Assembly (NCBI GenBank): GCA_035652235.1 | Contig: DASREE010000024.1 | Coordinates: forward strand, 1-64,000 | Direction of reading: 5' to 3' | Source of the DNA: PALSA-612 sp035652235 | GTDB taxonomy: Bacteria > Actinomycetota > Thermoleophilia > Gaiellales > Gaiellaceae | DNA: 64,000 bases | Part shown: positions 49,704 to 58,270 of the stretch, piece after piece | Layout of the letters: each line of letters opens with the position of its first letter | Position numbering within the stretch: position 1 is the stretch's first letter | Program-made: the position numbers and the translations under genes | Notes under the pieces: model-generated | What the model saw: the letters and a program-made list of their open reading frames with translations, nothing else | Told to the model about the DNA's origin: nothing | Databases searched by the model: none

Positions 49704-51257
49704 ATGAGCCGGCCGACAGCGCAGGTGGGTGCCGCCGGCCGGCCGTCGATCACGATCGGTCCGCAGCGCCACTGGATCGGCGGCGAGTTCTGCGACAGCG
49801 TCGGTGGAGGCACCTTCCCGACGCTCGACCCGGCGACGAACGATCCACTCGCGGACGTGGCCGCCGGGACGGCCGAGGACGTCGATCTCGCCGTCCGGGC
49901 CGCCCGCAGGGCGTTCGACGAGGGGCCGTGGCCACGGCTCAGGGCCTCCGAGCGGGCCGCGGCGCTCCGGCGAGTGGCGGCGCTCATCCGCCGGCACGCG
50001 GCGGAGTTCGTCGAGCTCGAGGTGCTCGACGTGGGTATGCCCATCTCGCAGATGCACGGGCTCGCCGCTCGCGCCGCCGAGAACTTCGACTACTACGCCG
50101 GCGTTGTCACGGAGCTCCACGGCCGCTCCTTCCAGGTCGGCGACCAGTTCCTCAACTACACGATCCGCAAGCCGGTGGGCGTCGCCGGGCTGATCATGCC
50201 CTGGAACGCCCCGCTCATGCTCTCCACCTGGCGTATCGCGCCGGCGCTTGCAGCGGGCAACACCGTCGTCTTGAAGCCGGCCGAGTGGTCTCCGCTCTCG
50301 GCAACGCTGCTCGCGTGCGTGCTCGCGGAGGCGGATCTGCCGCCGGGGGTGTTCAACGTCGTGCAGGGCCTCGGCGAGAGCGCCGGCGCGCCGCTCGCCG
50401 CGCATCCCGGCGTCGACCTGCTGTGCTTCACGGGCGAGGTCGAGACGGGCAAGCTCGTGCTCGCCGCTGGCGCCGCCACGCTCAAGCGCTCGTCGATCGA
50501 GCTCGGCGGGAAGTCGCCGGTCGTCGTCTTCGCCGACGCCGACCCGGAGCTCGCGGTGGACGCCGCGCTCGCGCAGGTCTTCACCATGAACGGCCAGCGC
50601 TGCACGGCCGGCTCGCGGCTCCTCGTCGAGCGGCGAAGCTACGAGCCGATCGTGGCAGCGGTCGCCGAGCGCGCCCGCCGGATCCGCGTCGGCGACCCAT
50701 TCGACCCCGAGACGGAGCTCGGTCCCCTGATCCATCCGTCGCACCACGAGCGCGTGCTCGGCTACGTCGACTCCGCGCAGCGGCAGGGCGCGAACGTGCT
50801 CGCAGGCGGCGGACGCCCTCCGGGGCTCGACGCCGGCAACTACCTCGCGGCGACGGTCATTGCGGACTGCGACGAGACGATGCAGGTGTTCCAGGAGGAG
50901 ATCTTCGGTCCGGTGCTCGTGGCGATGCCGTTCGACGACGAGGCGGAGGCGGTGCGGCTCGCGAACGCGACGCCCTACGGTCTCGCCGCCTACGTGTGGA
51001 CGAACGATGTCCGCCGCGCCCACCGCGTCGCGCACGCGATCGACACGGGCATGTGCTGGATCAACTCGCAGAACGTCCGCGACCTGCGCACGCCCTTCGG
51101 CGGCGTGAAGGAGTCGGGTATCGGGCGCGAGGGAGGCGACTACGCTTTCGACTTCTACTGCGAGACGGAGCTCGTCCATGTCGCGCTCGGCACCCATCAC
51201 ATTCCCAGGCTCGGCCTGGGCGAGCCGATCGGCGAGCCGATAGGCGAGCAGCCGTGA
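49704..51257 (+). CDS. hpaE: Aldehyde dehydrogenase, 5-carboxymethyl-2-hydroxymuconic-semialdehyde dehydrogenase (HpaE)-like
   Basis: 517 residues from the ATG at 49704 (MSRPTAQVGAAGRPS). Catalytic cysteine in TMNGQRCTAGSRLLV, glutamate in SSIELGGKSPVVVFAD, NAD site in GVAGLIMPWNAPLMLSTW. The end TPFGGVKESGIGREGGDYAF followed by DFYCE is close to HpaE of the homoprotocatechuate path, and an HpaD-like dioxygenase follows with a GTGA overlap. HpaE oxidises the ring-cleavage product semialdehyde to the dicarboxylate. A short GEPIGEPIGEQ repeat ends the protein. Substrate may differ, since hpaF, hpaG, hpaH and hpaI are not seen nearby. Confidence 0.85.
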   Translation: MSRPTAQVGAAGRPSITIGPQRHWIGGEFCDSVGGGTFPTLDPATNDPLADVAAGTAEDVDLAVRAARRAFDEGPWPRLRASERAAALRRVAALIRRHAAEFVELEVLDVGMPISQMHGLAARAAENFDYYAGVVTELHGRSFQVGDQFLNYTIRKPVGVAGLIMPWNAPLMLSTWRIAPALAAGNTVVLKPAEWSPLSATLLACVLAEADLPPGVFNVVQGLGESAGAPLAAHPGVDLLCFTGEVETGKLVLAAGAATLKRSSIELGGKSPVVVFADADPELAVDAALAQVFTMNGQRCTAGSRLLVERRSYEPIVAAVAERARRIRVGDPFDPETELGPLIHPSHHERVLGYVDSAQRQGANVLAGGGRPPGLDAGNYLAATVIADCDETMQVFQEEIFGPVLVAMPFDDEAEAVRLANATPYGLAAYVWTNDVRRAHRVAHAIDTGMCWINSQNVRDLRTPFGGVKESGIGREGGDYAFDFYCETELVHVALGTHHIPRLGLGEPIGEPIGEQP

Positions 51258-52279
51258 GCGTCGTTGCCGACCTGCTCGCGGCCGGGCCAGGCAGCCCGCC
51301 GTTCGACATCGTCCGCGCCGCCTCGACCGAGCTCCACGTGACCGATCTCGCGGAGGCGCGGCGCTTCTACGTCGACCTGCTCGGCCTGGTGGTCAGCTCC
51401 GAGTCCGACGACGTGCTCTACCTGCGCGGCTGGGAGGAACGTCTGCACCACTCGCTCGTCCTGCGCCGGGCGTCCGTCCCCGCCGCTGCCGCCGTCGCCT
51501 TCCGTCTGCGGTCGGAGGGCGACCTGGAGCCGCTCGCCCGCTACTTCGAGGACCTCGGCTGCGTCGTCCGGCGCACGGCGGGCGGCGAGGGCAGGGGCAC
51601 GCGCGTGCGGGTGTGGGATCCGTTCGGCTTCCCGCTCGAGTTTTTCCACGAGTCGGCCCTGTTCGAGACGCAGCTGCAGCGCTTCGATCTCCACCGCGGG
51701 GCGCCGATCATGCGCTTCGACCACGTCAACCTGCACAGCCCGCAGGTGGAGGAGGGGGTGCGCTTCTGGATGCAGCTCGGCTTCCGCTGCTCCGAGTACA
51801 TCTCCACCGACGGCGACGACGAGCGCCTCACCGGGGCCTGGCTCCTGCGTAAGCCGACCGTGCACGACGTCGCCTTCACCGCCGGCCGCGGGCCGCGGCT
51901 GCACCATGTCGGCCTCGCCGTCGCCGAGCCGGCCGCCGTCCTGCGCGCCTGCGACCAGCTCGCCGCTGCGGGCTACGCCTCCGCGATCGAGCGCGGGCCC
52001 GGCCGGCACGGTGTCTCGAACGCGTTCTTCGTCTACCTGCGGGACCCTGACGGACACCGGATCGAGCTCTATGCGTGCGACTACTACACGGGCGATCCGG
52101 ACCTCGTGCCCATCCGCTGGTCGGTCTCCGACGCGCGCTGCCGCTCGTTCTGGGGCGCCCGCGCGCCCGACAGCTGGTACGAGGACTCGACGGTCGTCCT
52201 CGACCCGGACGGGCTGCCGACGACGACGGTCGAGGCGAGCGTGGACGAGCGGCGCGTGCGAAGCGACGTCCTCTCCTAG
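51254..52279 (+). CDS. hpaD: Extradiol ring-cleavage dioxygenase, homoprotocatechuate 2,3-dioxygenase (HpaD)-like
   Basis: 341 residues, two-domain vicinal oxygen chelate enzyme. Metal ligands by position: H157 in MRFDHVNLHSP, H218 in LHHVGLAVAE, E271 in HRIELYACDYYTGDPD; a second-sphere histidine is H204 in PTVHDVAFTA. The spacing matches the Brevibacterium/Arthrobacter homoprotocatechuate 2,3-dioxygenases (155/214/267, with 200), and CDYYTGDPD is close to their QDYYTGDPD. Fe(II) or Mn(II) cannot be told apart. GTG at 51254 overlaps the HpaE stop. This is the ring-opening step of the cluster. Confidence 0.87.
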   Translation: MSVVADLLAAGPGSPPFDIVRAASTELHVTDLAEARRFYVDLLGLVVSSESDDVLYLRGWEERLHHSLVLRRASVPAAAAVAFRLRSEGDLEPLARYFEDLGCVVRRTAGGEGRGTRVRVWDPFGFPLEFFHESALFETQLQRFDLHRGAPIMRFDHVNLHSPQVEEGVRFWMQLGFRCSEYISTDGDDERLTGAWLLRKPTVHDVAFTAGRGPRLHHVGLAVAEPAAVLRACDQLAAAGYASAIERGPGRHGVSNAFFVYLRDPDGHRIELYACDYYTGDPDLVPIRWSVSDARCRSFWGARAPDSWYEDSTVVLDPDGLPTTTVEASVDERRVRSDVLS

Positions 52280-52380
52280 CGGACAGGCGAGGAAGGACAG
52301 GTGTCCCGCGCCGCTCGTGCCAGCGCCCGCCGAGCGAGAGACGTGGTGGTGGGCCCAAGCCGCCGCACGATCATTGAGAA

Positions 52381-52395
52381 AAAAGCTATAGGATC
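52381..52395 (+). promoter_or_regulatory. Shared motif copy B, before the small barrel gene
   Basis: AAAAGCTATAGGATC, 74 bases before the GTG at 52469, in the gap after HpaD. Matches copy C in 14 of 15 positions, so a second promoter or operator within the plus-strand run is likely. Confidence 0.6.
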
Positions 52396-52468
52396 ATGCC
52401 TGCGTCGCGGTCGGCCGATCGACGATCGGGTCGTGGGAGGCAGTCGTTCCGTCGAGGAGGGGAGAGCC

Positions 52469-52852
52469 GTGTCCGACAGCCTGCACATCGTGTTCAGCAG
52501 CCCGCCCGACGGGGTCCCGGAGGACGAGTTCAACCGCTGGTACGACGCGCACCTGGACGAGATCCTGGCCGTGCCGGGCTTCGTCTCGGCGCGCCGGTTC
52601 AGGCTCGATCCCATCGTATCCGAGCCGGGCGCGGGGGCGCCGTTCCGTTACCTGGCGGTGTACGAGATCGACGGCGACCCGGCCGACGCGATCGCCGAGC
52701 TCGAGCGCGCCGGCTTCGGCTCGAAGGAATCGTACGCGGCGCTCAAGGATGCCGACTCGGGCAGCCTCGAGCTTCCGCGCTGGTGGAACGAGGCTCGCTT
52801 CGCCTCCTGGAACTGCGTCGCGCTCGGCGCTCGCGTCGAGCGCCGGGATTGA
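52469..52852 (+). CDS. Small dimeric alpha-beta barrel protein (EthD/DUF4286-like), first copy
   Basis: 127 residues from a GTG at 52469, with a purine-rich GAGGAGGGGAGAG just upstream. Reads LHIVFSSPPDGVPEDEFNRW, YDAHLDEILAVPGFVSARRF, YLAVYEIDGDPADAIAELER: the pattern of ferredoxin-like barrel proteins. A paralogue lies at 53721-54059. Members include EthD-type and muconolactone-isomerase-like proteins in catabolic operons; the catalytic role is unproven. One-base overlap (TGATG) with the lactonase gene. Confidence 0.65.
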   Translation: MSDSLHIVFSSPPDGVPEDEFNRWYDAHLDEILAVPGFVSARRFRLDPIVSEPGAGAPFRYLAVYEIDGDPADAIAELERAGFGSKESYAALKDADSGSLELPRWWNEARFASWNCVALGARVERRD

Positions 52853-53649
52853 TGGACGTTCGGCTGTACATGTTCCACGGGGGCGACATCCGCCTGCCGC
52901 TCCGCAACTTCACCCTCGGCGTCGGGCAGGGCGGTGAGTTGATCACCACGCCGGTCATCTGGTTCCTGATCACGCACCCGCGCGGCAACGTGATCGTCGA
53001 CGGCGGAAATGCCGCAGAGGTGGCGGTCGACGCGAAGGCGCACTGGGGCGCGATCACCGACATGTCGACCGCCATCATGACCCCCGAGCAGGCCGTCCTG
53101 CCCTCGCTCGAGCGGGTCGGCGTCGACCCCGCCAGCATCCGCTGGATCCTGCAAAGTCACCTGCATCTCGACCATACGGGCGCCGTGGCGGCGATCGAGT
53201 CCTTCCCGAACGCGCAGGTGCTCGTGACGCGGACGGAGTGGGAGTGGGCGCAGGCGCCGGACTCGTACACGGCGCTCGGTTACTGCCGGGCGGACTACGT
53301 GAGGCCCGGAATCGACTGGGTCATGCTCGAGGAGTCGGACGACGGCTGGGACCTGTTCGGCGACGGCGTCGTCCGCTGCTGGCGGACACCCGGGCATTCC
53401 CCCGGCCACCAGTCCTTCGAGGTGACGCTTCCGAGCGGCTCGACGTTCCTGCTGGCGGTCGACGCGGCCAACGCGATCGACCACCTGGAGGAGCGCGCCC
53501 TACCCGGGTTCCTCGTCTCGGCGGTCGACACGGTGCGGTCGGTGCGCAAGCTCCGGCGGATCGCATGGCGATCGCAGGCGACGGTCGTCGCCGGCCACGA
53601 CCCCGAGCAATGGCCCACCTTCGAGCACGCTCCCGCCTACTACGACTGA
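52852..53649 (+). CDS. Metallo-beta-lactamase fold hydrolase, N-acyl-homoserine-lactonase type
   Basis: 265 residues. Metal motif LQSHLHLDHTGAVAAIE gives HxHxDH; further histidines are in RTPGHSPGHQSFEV and VVAGHDPEQWP, with an aspartate in LLAVDAANAIDH. The N terminus VRLYMFHGGDIRLPLRNF is like AttM/AiiA-type lactonases. In a ring-cleavage cluster, opening of a catabolic lactone is more likely than quorum quenching, but that is inference. ATG overlaps the stop of the barrel gene; 71 bases then precede the second barrel gene. Confidence 0.82.
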   Translation: MDVRLYMFHGGDIRLPLRNFTLGVGQGGELITTPVIWFLITHPRGNVIVDGGNAAEVAVDAKAHWGAITDMSTAIMTPEQAVLPSLERVGVDPASIRWILQSHLHLDHTGAVAAIESFPNAQVLVTRTEWEWAQAPDSYTALGYCRADYVRPGIDWVMLEESDDGWDLFGDGVVRCWRTPGHSPGHQSFEVTLPSGSTFLLAVDAANAIDHLEERALPGFLVSAVDTVRSVRKLRRIAWRSQATVVAGHDPEQWPTFEHAPAYYD

Positions 53650-53720
53650 GAATTCTCGCCTACCACGAGTGAAGGCTCAGCACCGTCATCCGACCCCACC
53701 CGGGACCAAGGAGCATCATC

Positions 53721-54059
53721 GTGTCGGAGAACCTCTACCTCGTCTTCAGCAAGCCTCCTGACAGCGTCTCGCCTGAAGAGTACGACCGCTGGTACGACCA
53801 TCATGTGCGCGAGAACATCGTCTCGCCCGGGTTCCTGAGCGCACGGCGGTTCCGGCTCGAGCCGACGCGGGCCGACGAGCCGGTGCGCTACGTCCACCTG
53901 GCGCTCTACGAGTACGAAGGCGAGATGAGCGTCTGGCGGACGGACCTGACCCGGCGGATCGAGTCAGGCGATGTCGTGCTACCCGAGTGGTTCGGGGGGA
54001 TCACGTTCTCGAGCTGGGACTGCCATCCGATCGGCGGCCGAATCGAGCCGGTGCGGTGA
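53721..54059 (+). CDS. Small dimeric alpha-beta barrel protein, second copy
   Basis: 112 residues from a GTG at 53721. Reads SENLYLVFSKPPDSVSPEEY, DRWYDHHVRENIVSPGFLSA and RFRLEPTRADEPVRYVHLAL, clearly related to the protein at 52469-52852 (shared VFSxPPD, RWYDxH, PGFxSARRFRL). The shared tail FSSWDCHPIGGRIE against FASWNCVALGARVE is also conserved. The pair probably arose by duplication and may form a heterodimer. Its stop overlaps the next GTG (GTGA). Confidence 0.65.
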   Translation: MSENLYLVFSKPPDSVSPEEYDRWYDHHVRENIVSPGFLSARRFRLEPTRADEPVRYVHLALYEYEGEMSVWRTDLTRRIESGDVVLPEWFGGITFSSWDCHPIGGRIEPVR

Positions 54060-54529
54060 GCGAGCTCGCGGCGCAGGTCGAGCGGCTTCTCGCGCTCGAG
54101 GAGATCCGCGCGCTCGTCGCGCAGTATGCGGCCAGCTACGACGACCACGACTGGCAGACGTTCGCCGGGCTCTGGACCGAGGACGCCGTCTTCCTCGTCA
54201 ACGGTCGCGCGTTCGAGGGACGGGAGGCGCTGCTCGAGTTCCTCACGACTTGCCTACCGGACGACTACGTCGGCAAGCATCTGTGCGCGCCGCCCCTGCT
54301 CGACCTGGCCGCAGACGGCGAGCGCGCGACGGGCAGGACCGACGTGGTGTGGATCGCCCAGAACTTCGAGAACTCGATCGTCGCGCGGTACCTGGACGAG
54401 TTCAGGAAGGAGGGAGGCCGCTGGCTGTTCGCGCGCCGCGAGGAGATCACGGTGCCATATCGGCCGGGCTTGCCGCCCTACTCGGACGCCGCTTCCGCGC
54501 TGAACGGCGAGATGAGACGCTCGGCCTGA
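54056..54529 (+). CDS. SnoaL-like (NTF2-fold) protein
   Basis: 157 residues from a GTG at 54056 overlapping the previous stop. N-terminal helices LLALEEIRALVAQYAASYDD and HDWQTFAGLWTEDAVFLVNG are the SnoaL/ketosteroid-isomerase-like start; ATGRTDVVWIAQNFENS and RWLFARREEITVPYRPG complete the cone. Members act as isomerases, dehydratases or hydroxylase helpers. A fused double version lies at 60552-61529. Specific function unknown. Confidence 0.75.
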   Translation: MSELAAQVERLLALEEIRALVAQYAASYDDHDWQTFAGLWTEDAVFLVNGRAFEGREALLEFLTTCLPDDYVGKHLCAPPLLDLAADGERATGRTDVVWIAQNFENSIVARYLDEFRKEGGRWLFARREEITVPYRPGLPPYSDAASALNGEMRRSA

Positions 54530-54559
54530 CCGGGTGGGATGGCTGCCGATCGCGTCATG

Positions 54560-54574
54560 AAAAGCTATATGATC
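54560..54574 (+). promoter_or_regulatory. Shared motif copy C, before the ABC importer
   Basis: AAAAGCTATATGATC, directly in front of the ABC ATPase gene (ATG 54583 is nine bases downstream, ATG 54622 48 bases). The best match to the consensus of the six copies. Confidence 0.6.
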
Positions 54575-54582
54575 GTGAACGG

Positions 54583-56193
54583 ATGCGACCAGGCGACGAC
54601 CGCGCCGATCGCTGCTCGCGCATGACCGTCGCCGGGGACGTGCGTGCCGAACCGGGAACGGAGGCGCTCCCCGTGCTGATCAGTGCGCGAGGAGTCGCGA
54701 AGACGTTCGGAGCGACACAGGCCCTTCGGGGGGCGTCGTTCGAGCTGCGGGCGGGAGAGGTGCACGCGCTCGTCGGCGAGAACGGCTCCGGCAAGAGCAC
54801 GCTCGTGAAGGTCCTGAGTGGTGTGCATGCGCCGGACGCCGGCGAGATCGAGCTCGGAGGGAGCCTTTTGCCGGCGCTGCGCAACCCGCGGGCAGCGGTA
54901 GAGGCGGGCATCGTCACGGTCTTCCAGGAGGTGCTCGTCGCCGAGGCCAGGTCGGTGCTCGACAACGTCTGGCTGGGTGCGGACGGGCTCCTGCGCACCC
55001 GCATCCCCGTACGCGAGAAGCGCGCCCGAGCCCGGGAGGCGCTCGGCGAGCTGCTCGGTCGCCCGCTCGGCCTCGACACCCCGGTCGAAGAGCTGTCGCT
55101 CAGCGACCGGCAGGCCTGCAGCATCGTGCGCGCGCTGCTCCGCCGCCCACGCGTCCTGATCCTGGACGAGGCGACCTCGGCGCTTGATGTTGCCACCCGC
55201 GACCGGCTGTTCGGGATCATCGGGCGCCTGGGCCGCGACGGCGTCGGGATCGTGTTCATCACGCACCGCATGGACGAGATCGGAGAGATCGGGGACCGGA
55301 TCACGGTCATGCGCTCGGGCGAGACGGTGGCCACGCTCGAGCGCGGGCGCTGGACGCCGCGAGAGCTGGTGCGACTCATGACCGGCTCGGACCAGCTGAC
55401 GGAGCACGCACGCCAGGGGATCGAGGCCGCGGTGGCGCGGCGTGGCGAGGTTGCGCTTCGCACCCGCGGCCTGCGCCTTGTCCCTGGAGCCCAGCCCATC
55501 GACGTCGAGATCCGTTCCGGGGAGCTTGTGGGCGTCGCCGGGCTGGAAGGCCACGGGCAGGACGGCTTCCTCGAGGCGCTGCGGGGCGCTGGCGCTCCCG
55601 CGGGAGACGTCGCCCGGGTTGCCGACGGGAGAGAGGTTACGCTCCTCTCGCCGCGTCACGCCGCCTCGTACGGCATTGCCTACGTGCCGAAGGAGCGACG
55701 GCAGGCGCTCTTCGGATGGATGTCGATCCGGGAGAACTTCGCCATGCCGACGCTCGGCGACGACAGCCGCTCGGGCTGGCTCGACCTGCGCCGCATGCGC
55801 CGGCGCTTCGCGGAGCACGCCCGCCGTCTCAGCATCGTGCTCGGCAGCCCCTCCGACCGGATCACGACGCTGAGCGGGGGCAATCAGCAGAAGGTGGTGC
55901 TTGGCCGGTGGCTGGCGGCGAGGCCGAAGGTGCTGCTGCTGAACGATCCCACGCGCGGCATCGACGTCGGCGCGAAACGGGATCTGTACGTGCTCCTGAC
56001 GCGGCTTGCCGAGGAAGGCCTGGCGATCGTGATGCTCTCCAGCGAGCTCGACGAGCACGTGGAGCTCATGGACCGCGTTCTCGTCTTCCGCGAGCACGAG
56101 CTCTTCCGCGAGATCGGACGCGAGTCGCTGTCCCGGCGGTCTCTCGTTTCGGCCTTCTTCGGCGAGTCCGAGGACGCAGATGGCGCTGCCTGA
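54583..56193 (+). CDS. Sugar-type ABC importer ATPase (RbsA/MglA family)
   Basis: Double ATPase of a CUT2 importer, 536 residues from the ATG at 54583 or 523 from the ATG at 54622; neither has a clear ribosome-binding site. First half: Walker A LVGENGSGKSTLVKVL, Walker B VLILDEATSALDVATRD, signature region SLSDRQACSIV. Second half: degenerate Walker A (AGLEGHGQDGFLEAL), intact signature TTLSGGNQQKVVLGRWLA and Walker B LLLNDPTRGIDVGAKRD. This asymmetry is normal for the RbsA family. It is followed by two permeases and a binding protein. Substrates of the family include pentoses, inositol, purines and aromatic-derived compounds. Confidence 0.9.
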   Translation: MRPGDDRADRCSRMTVAGDVRAEPGTEALPVLISARGVAKTFGATQALRGASFELRAGEVHALVGENGSGKSTLVKVLSGVHAPDAGEIELGGSLLPALRNPRAAVEAGIVTVFQEVLVAEARSVLDNVWLGADGLLRTRIPVREKRARAREALGELLGRPLGLDTPVEELSLSDRQACSIVRALLRRPRVLILDEATSALDVATRDRLFGIIGRLGRDGVGIVFITHRMDEIGEIGDRITVMRSGETVATLERGRWTPRELVRLMTGSDQLTEHARQGIEAAVARRGEVALRTRGLRLVPGAQPIDVEIRSGELVGVAGLEGHGQDGFLEALRGAGAPAGDVARVADGREVTLLSPRHAASYGIAYVPKERRQALFGWMSIRENFAMPTLGDDSRSGWLDLRRMRRRFAEHARRLSIVLGSPSDRITTLSGGNQQKVVLGRWLAARPKVLLLNDPTRGIDVGAKRDLYVLLTRLAEEGLAIVMLSSELDEHVELMDRVLVFREHELFREIGRESLSRRSLVSAFFGESEDADGAA

Positions 56194-57187
56194 GGTCCAC
56201 AGCGCCACGGGGATCTCGTCCGCGAGCTGGTCGCCCGTCTCGGCCTCCGACCTGCTCCGTCTCCTCAACCGGTACAGCTTCGGCTTCGCGCTCCTGCTCA
56301 TGGTCGCCCTGCTACTCGCCAACCTGGCCGAGGAGTCGTGGAACTTCGGCTGGAGCGATCAGCTGGCGAACTTCGCCCCGATGGCGCTGGCGGCGATGGC
56401 GAGCACGCCCGCGATCATCAGCGGGGGCGGAGGCTTCGACTTGACCATCTCGCCGCTCATCTACTTCATCGGTGAGATCTTCATCATCTGGCTCGCTCCC
56501 AACGGTCTCGGCGGCGCGGAGTCCGTGCCGATCGTCCTGCTCATCGGCGCAGGGGTCGGCATGCTCAACGGGCTCCTGATCATCGGGCTCCGCGTGCCTC
56601 CTGTGGTCGCGACCCTGTCGATGTACTTCGTGCTCATTGGCGCCGACCTGAAGATCGCGCCGAACCCCCAGTATCTGAGCACGAGCTGGGTGCAGCATCT
56701 CGCGCACTCCGTCGGTCCGGTCCCGGGCGCAGTGTTCACGCTCGGGTTCCCGCTCGTCGTCTGGGGCCTGCTCGGGCTGATCCCGTACCGCCGCACCCTG
56801 TACGCGGTGGGCTCGAACGACGCGACGGCGTTCGCGAGCGGCGTCGACGTCTCCGCCGTGCGCGTCGCCGCGTACACGCTCGGAGGGCTGTTCGCCGCCG
56901 TCGGCGCGCTCGCCCTGGTCGGCCTTACCGTGTCGGCCAACTCGAACCTGTCGCAGACGTACACGCTGCTCGCAATCGCCTCCGTCGCGCTCGGCGGCAC
57001 GTCCCTCTGGGGTGGGCGCGGCGGCCTCGTCGGCTCGATGATCGGTGCGGCCTGCATCTATCTCCTCGGCAATCTCTTGACCACGCTGCAGATCGACCCG
57101 AGCTACCTCCAGGTGATGTACGGCGGCATGCTCGTGTTCGCGGTCATCCTCGGCGGCGTGGCCGCGAAGGCGAAGGCGGCGCCGTGA
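56180..57187 (+). CDS. CUT2-type ABC importer permease, first (RbsC-like)
   Basis: 335 residues, about eight to ten hydrophobic segments (FALLLMVALLLANLAEE, VPIVLLIGAGVGMLNGLLII, AVFTLGFPLVVWGLLGLI). PVVATLSMYFVLIGADL and ASVALGGTSLWGGRGGLVGS are the BPD_transp_2 signatures. ATG at 56180 lies inside the end of the ATPase gene (14-base overlap). Paired with the second permease, so the channel is probably a heterodimer. Confidence 0.88.
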   Translation: MALPEVHSATGISSASWSPVSASDLLRLLNRYSFGFALLLMVALLLANLAEESWNFGWSDQLANFAPMALAAMASTPAIISGGGGFDLTISPLIYFIGEIFIIWLAPNGLGGAESVPIVLLIGAGVGMLNGLLIIGLRVPPVVATLSMYFVLIGADLKIAPNPQYLSTSWVQHLAHSVGPVPGAVFTLGFPLVVWGLLGLIPYRRTLYAVGSNDATAFASGVDVSAVRVAAYTLGGLFAAVGALALVGLTVSANSNLSQTYTLLAIASVALGGTSLWGGRGGLVGSMIGAACIYLLGNLLTTLQIDPSYLQVMYGGMLVFAVILGGVAAKAKAAP

Positions 57188-58191
57188 GCGTGATCGCGAC
57201 GGCTTCGGCCGGCGTGCCCCGAGGGGTGCGGGCCCGGCTCGTCGACCTGCAGGCGAGGGTTCCGCTGCTCCAGCTCGTGGGGCTGTGCGGCGTGTACGCG
57301 TACCTCGCAGCTGACCTCGGCTTCACCAACTGGTCGAGCGTCAAGCAGATCCTGGTCATCGCGTCCCTCGCCGGCCTCGCGGCGGCCGGGCAGACGCTGC
57401 TGATCCTGATGGGCGGCTTCGACCTGTCGATCTCCGGCTTCATCGTGGCGAGCTCGCTCGTCGTCACGGTGCTCAAGGACAAGTGGCACGTCTCGTTCGT
57501 CGTCGCGCTGCTGATCGCGGTCGTAGCGGCCGCCGTTCTCGGGGCGCTCGCCGGGCAGATCTGCCACCGTTTCGAGATCCAGCCGCTGATCGTGACCCTC
57601 GCAATGGGCACGATCGCGCTCGGGCTGATCCAGGTCCAGACGGGGGGGTCGTTCTCGGGGACGGCACCCGACTGGCTGCAGCATCTCACCTCGCCGGAGA
57701 CGAAGACCTTCGGCTTCATCGACATTCCACCACCGGTCTCCATCTGGATCGCCGTGACGGTGCTGATGGCGATCTTCCTGCATCGCACACCCGGCGGGCG
57801 ACGCGTCATGGCGACCGGCGCCAACCCCCGGGCAGCCGAGTACTCGCTGATCGACACCCGTCGCATCTGGACGCTCGCGTTCGCCTTCAGTGGGATCTGC
57901 TCCGCGCTCGTGGGGATGCTCGTGTGCGGTTTCGCGGGCAGCGTCGACAGCGGCATCGGCGATCCGTACCTCTTCCAGAGCGTGGTCGCCGTCATCGTCG
58001 GGGGAACCGTGTTCGGCGGCCCCGGCGACTACACACGGACGGTCGTCGGAGCGCTCTTCCTGGCGTTCGTCAACGAGGCGCTCGTGGGCAAGAACCAGGG
58101 CGCGGACGTGCAGAACATGGTCTACGGCGCGGCGATCCTGCTGGCGGTTGCGCTCTACGGGCGGGAGCGCCGGCTGCGCGACCGGATCTGA
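57184..58191 (+). CDS. CUT2-type ABC importer permease, second (RbsC-like)
   Basis: 335 residues from a GTG at 57184 overlapping the previous stop (GTGA). ILVIASLAGLAAAGQTLLIL, MGGFDLSISGFIVASSLVV and VIVGGTVFGGPGDYTRTVVG are the family blocks. A hydrophobic profile of about nine helices. Same family as the first permease but clearly diverged. Followed by an 80-base gap with direct repeats before the binding-protein gene. Confidence 0.88.
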   Translation: MSVIATASAGVPRGVRARLVDLQARVPLLQLVGLCGVYAYLAADLGFTNWSSVKQILVIASLAGLAAAGQTLLILMGGFDLSISGFIVASSLVVTVLKDKWHVSFVVALLIAVVAAAVLGALAGQICHRFEIQPLIVTLAMGTIALGLIQVQTGGSFSGTAPDWLQHLTSPETKTFGFIDIPPPVSIWIAVTVLMAIFLHRTPGGRRVMATGANPRAAEYSLIDTRRIWTLAFAFSGICSALVGMLVCGFAGSVDSGIGDPYLFQSVVAVIVGGTVFGGPGDYTRTVVGALFLAFVNEALVGKNQGADVQNMVYGAAILLAVALYGRERRLRDRI

Positions 58192-58196
58192 TCTGA

Positions 58197-58242
58197 TTTG
58201 GTGAGATCGGTTTGGTGAGATCGCATACGATTTGGTATCGTC
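58197..58242 (+). promoter_or_regulatory. Direct and inverted repeats before the binding-protein gene (includes motif copy F)
   Basis: TTTGGTGAGATCG occurs at 58197-58209 and 58211-58223, 14 bases apart, and TTTGGTATCG follows at 58231-58240. ACGAT-TTGGT-ATCGT (58228-58242) is an inverted repeat. On the minus strand 58221-58235 reads AAATCGTATGCGATC, which fits the motif seen at five other sites. Repeats spaced by about one to two helix turns suggest cooperative protein binding. Confidence 0.5.
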
Positions 58243-58270
58243 GGCCGTCCCCGAGAAGGAGGAGGCTAGG

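Noticed and set aside
52852..53649. Quorum-quenching function for the lactonase-type hydrolase
   Set aside because: The fold fits, but the setting is catabolic and no quorum-sensing gene is near; only the family is claimed.
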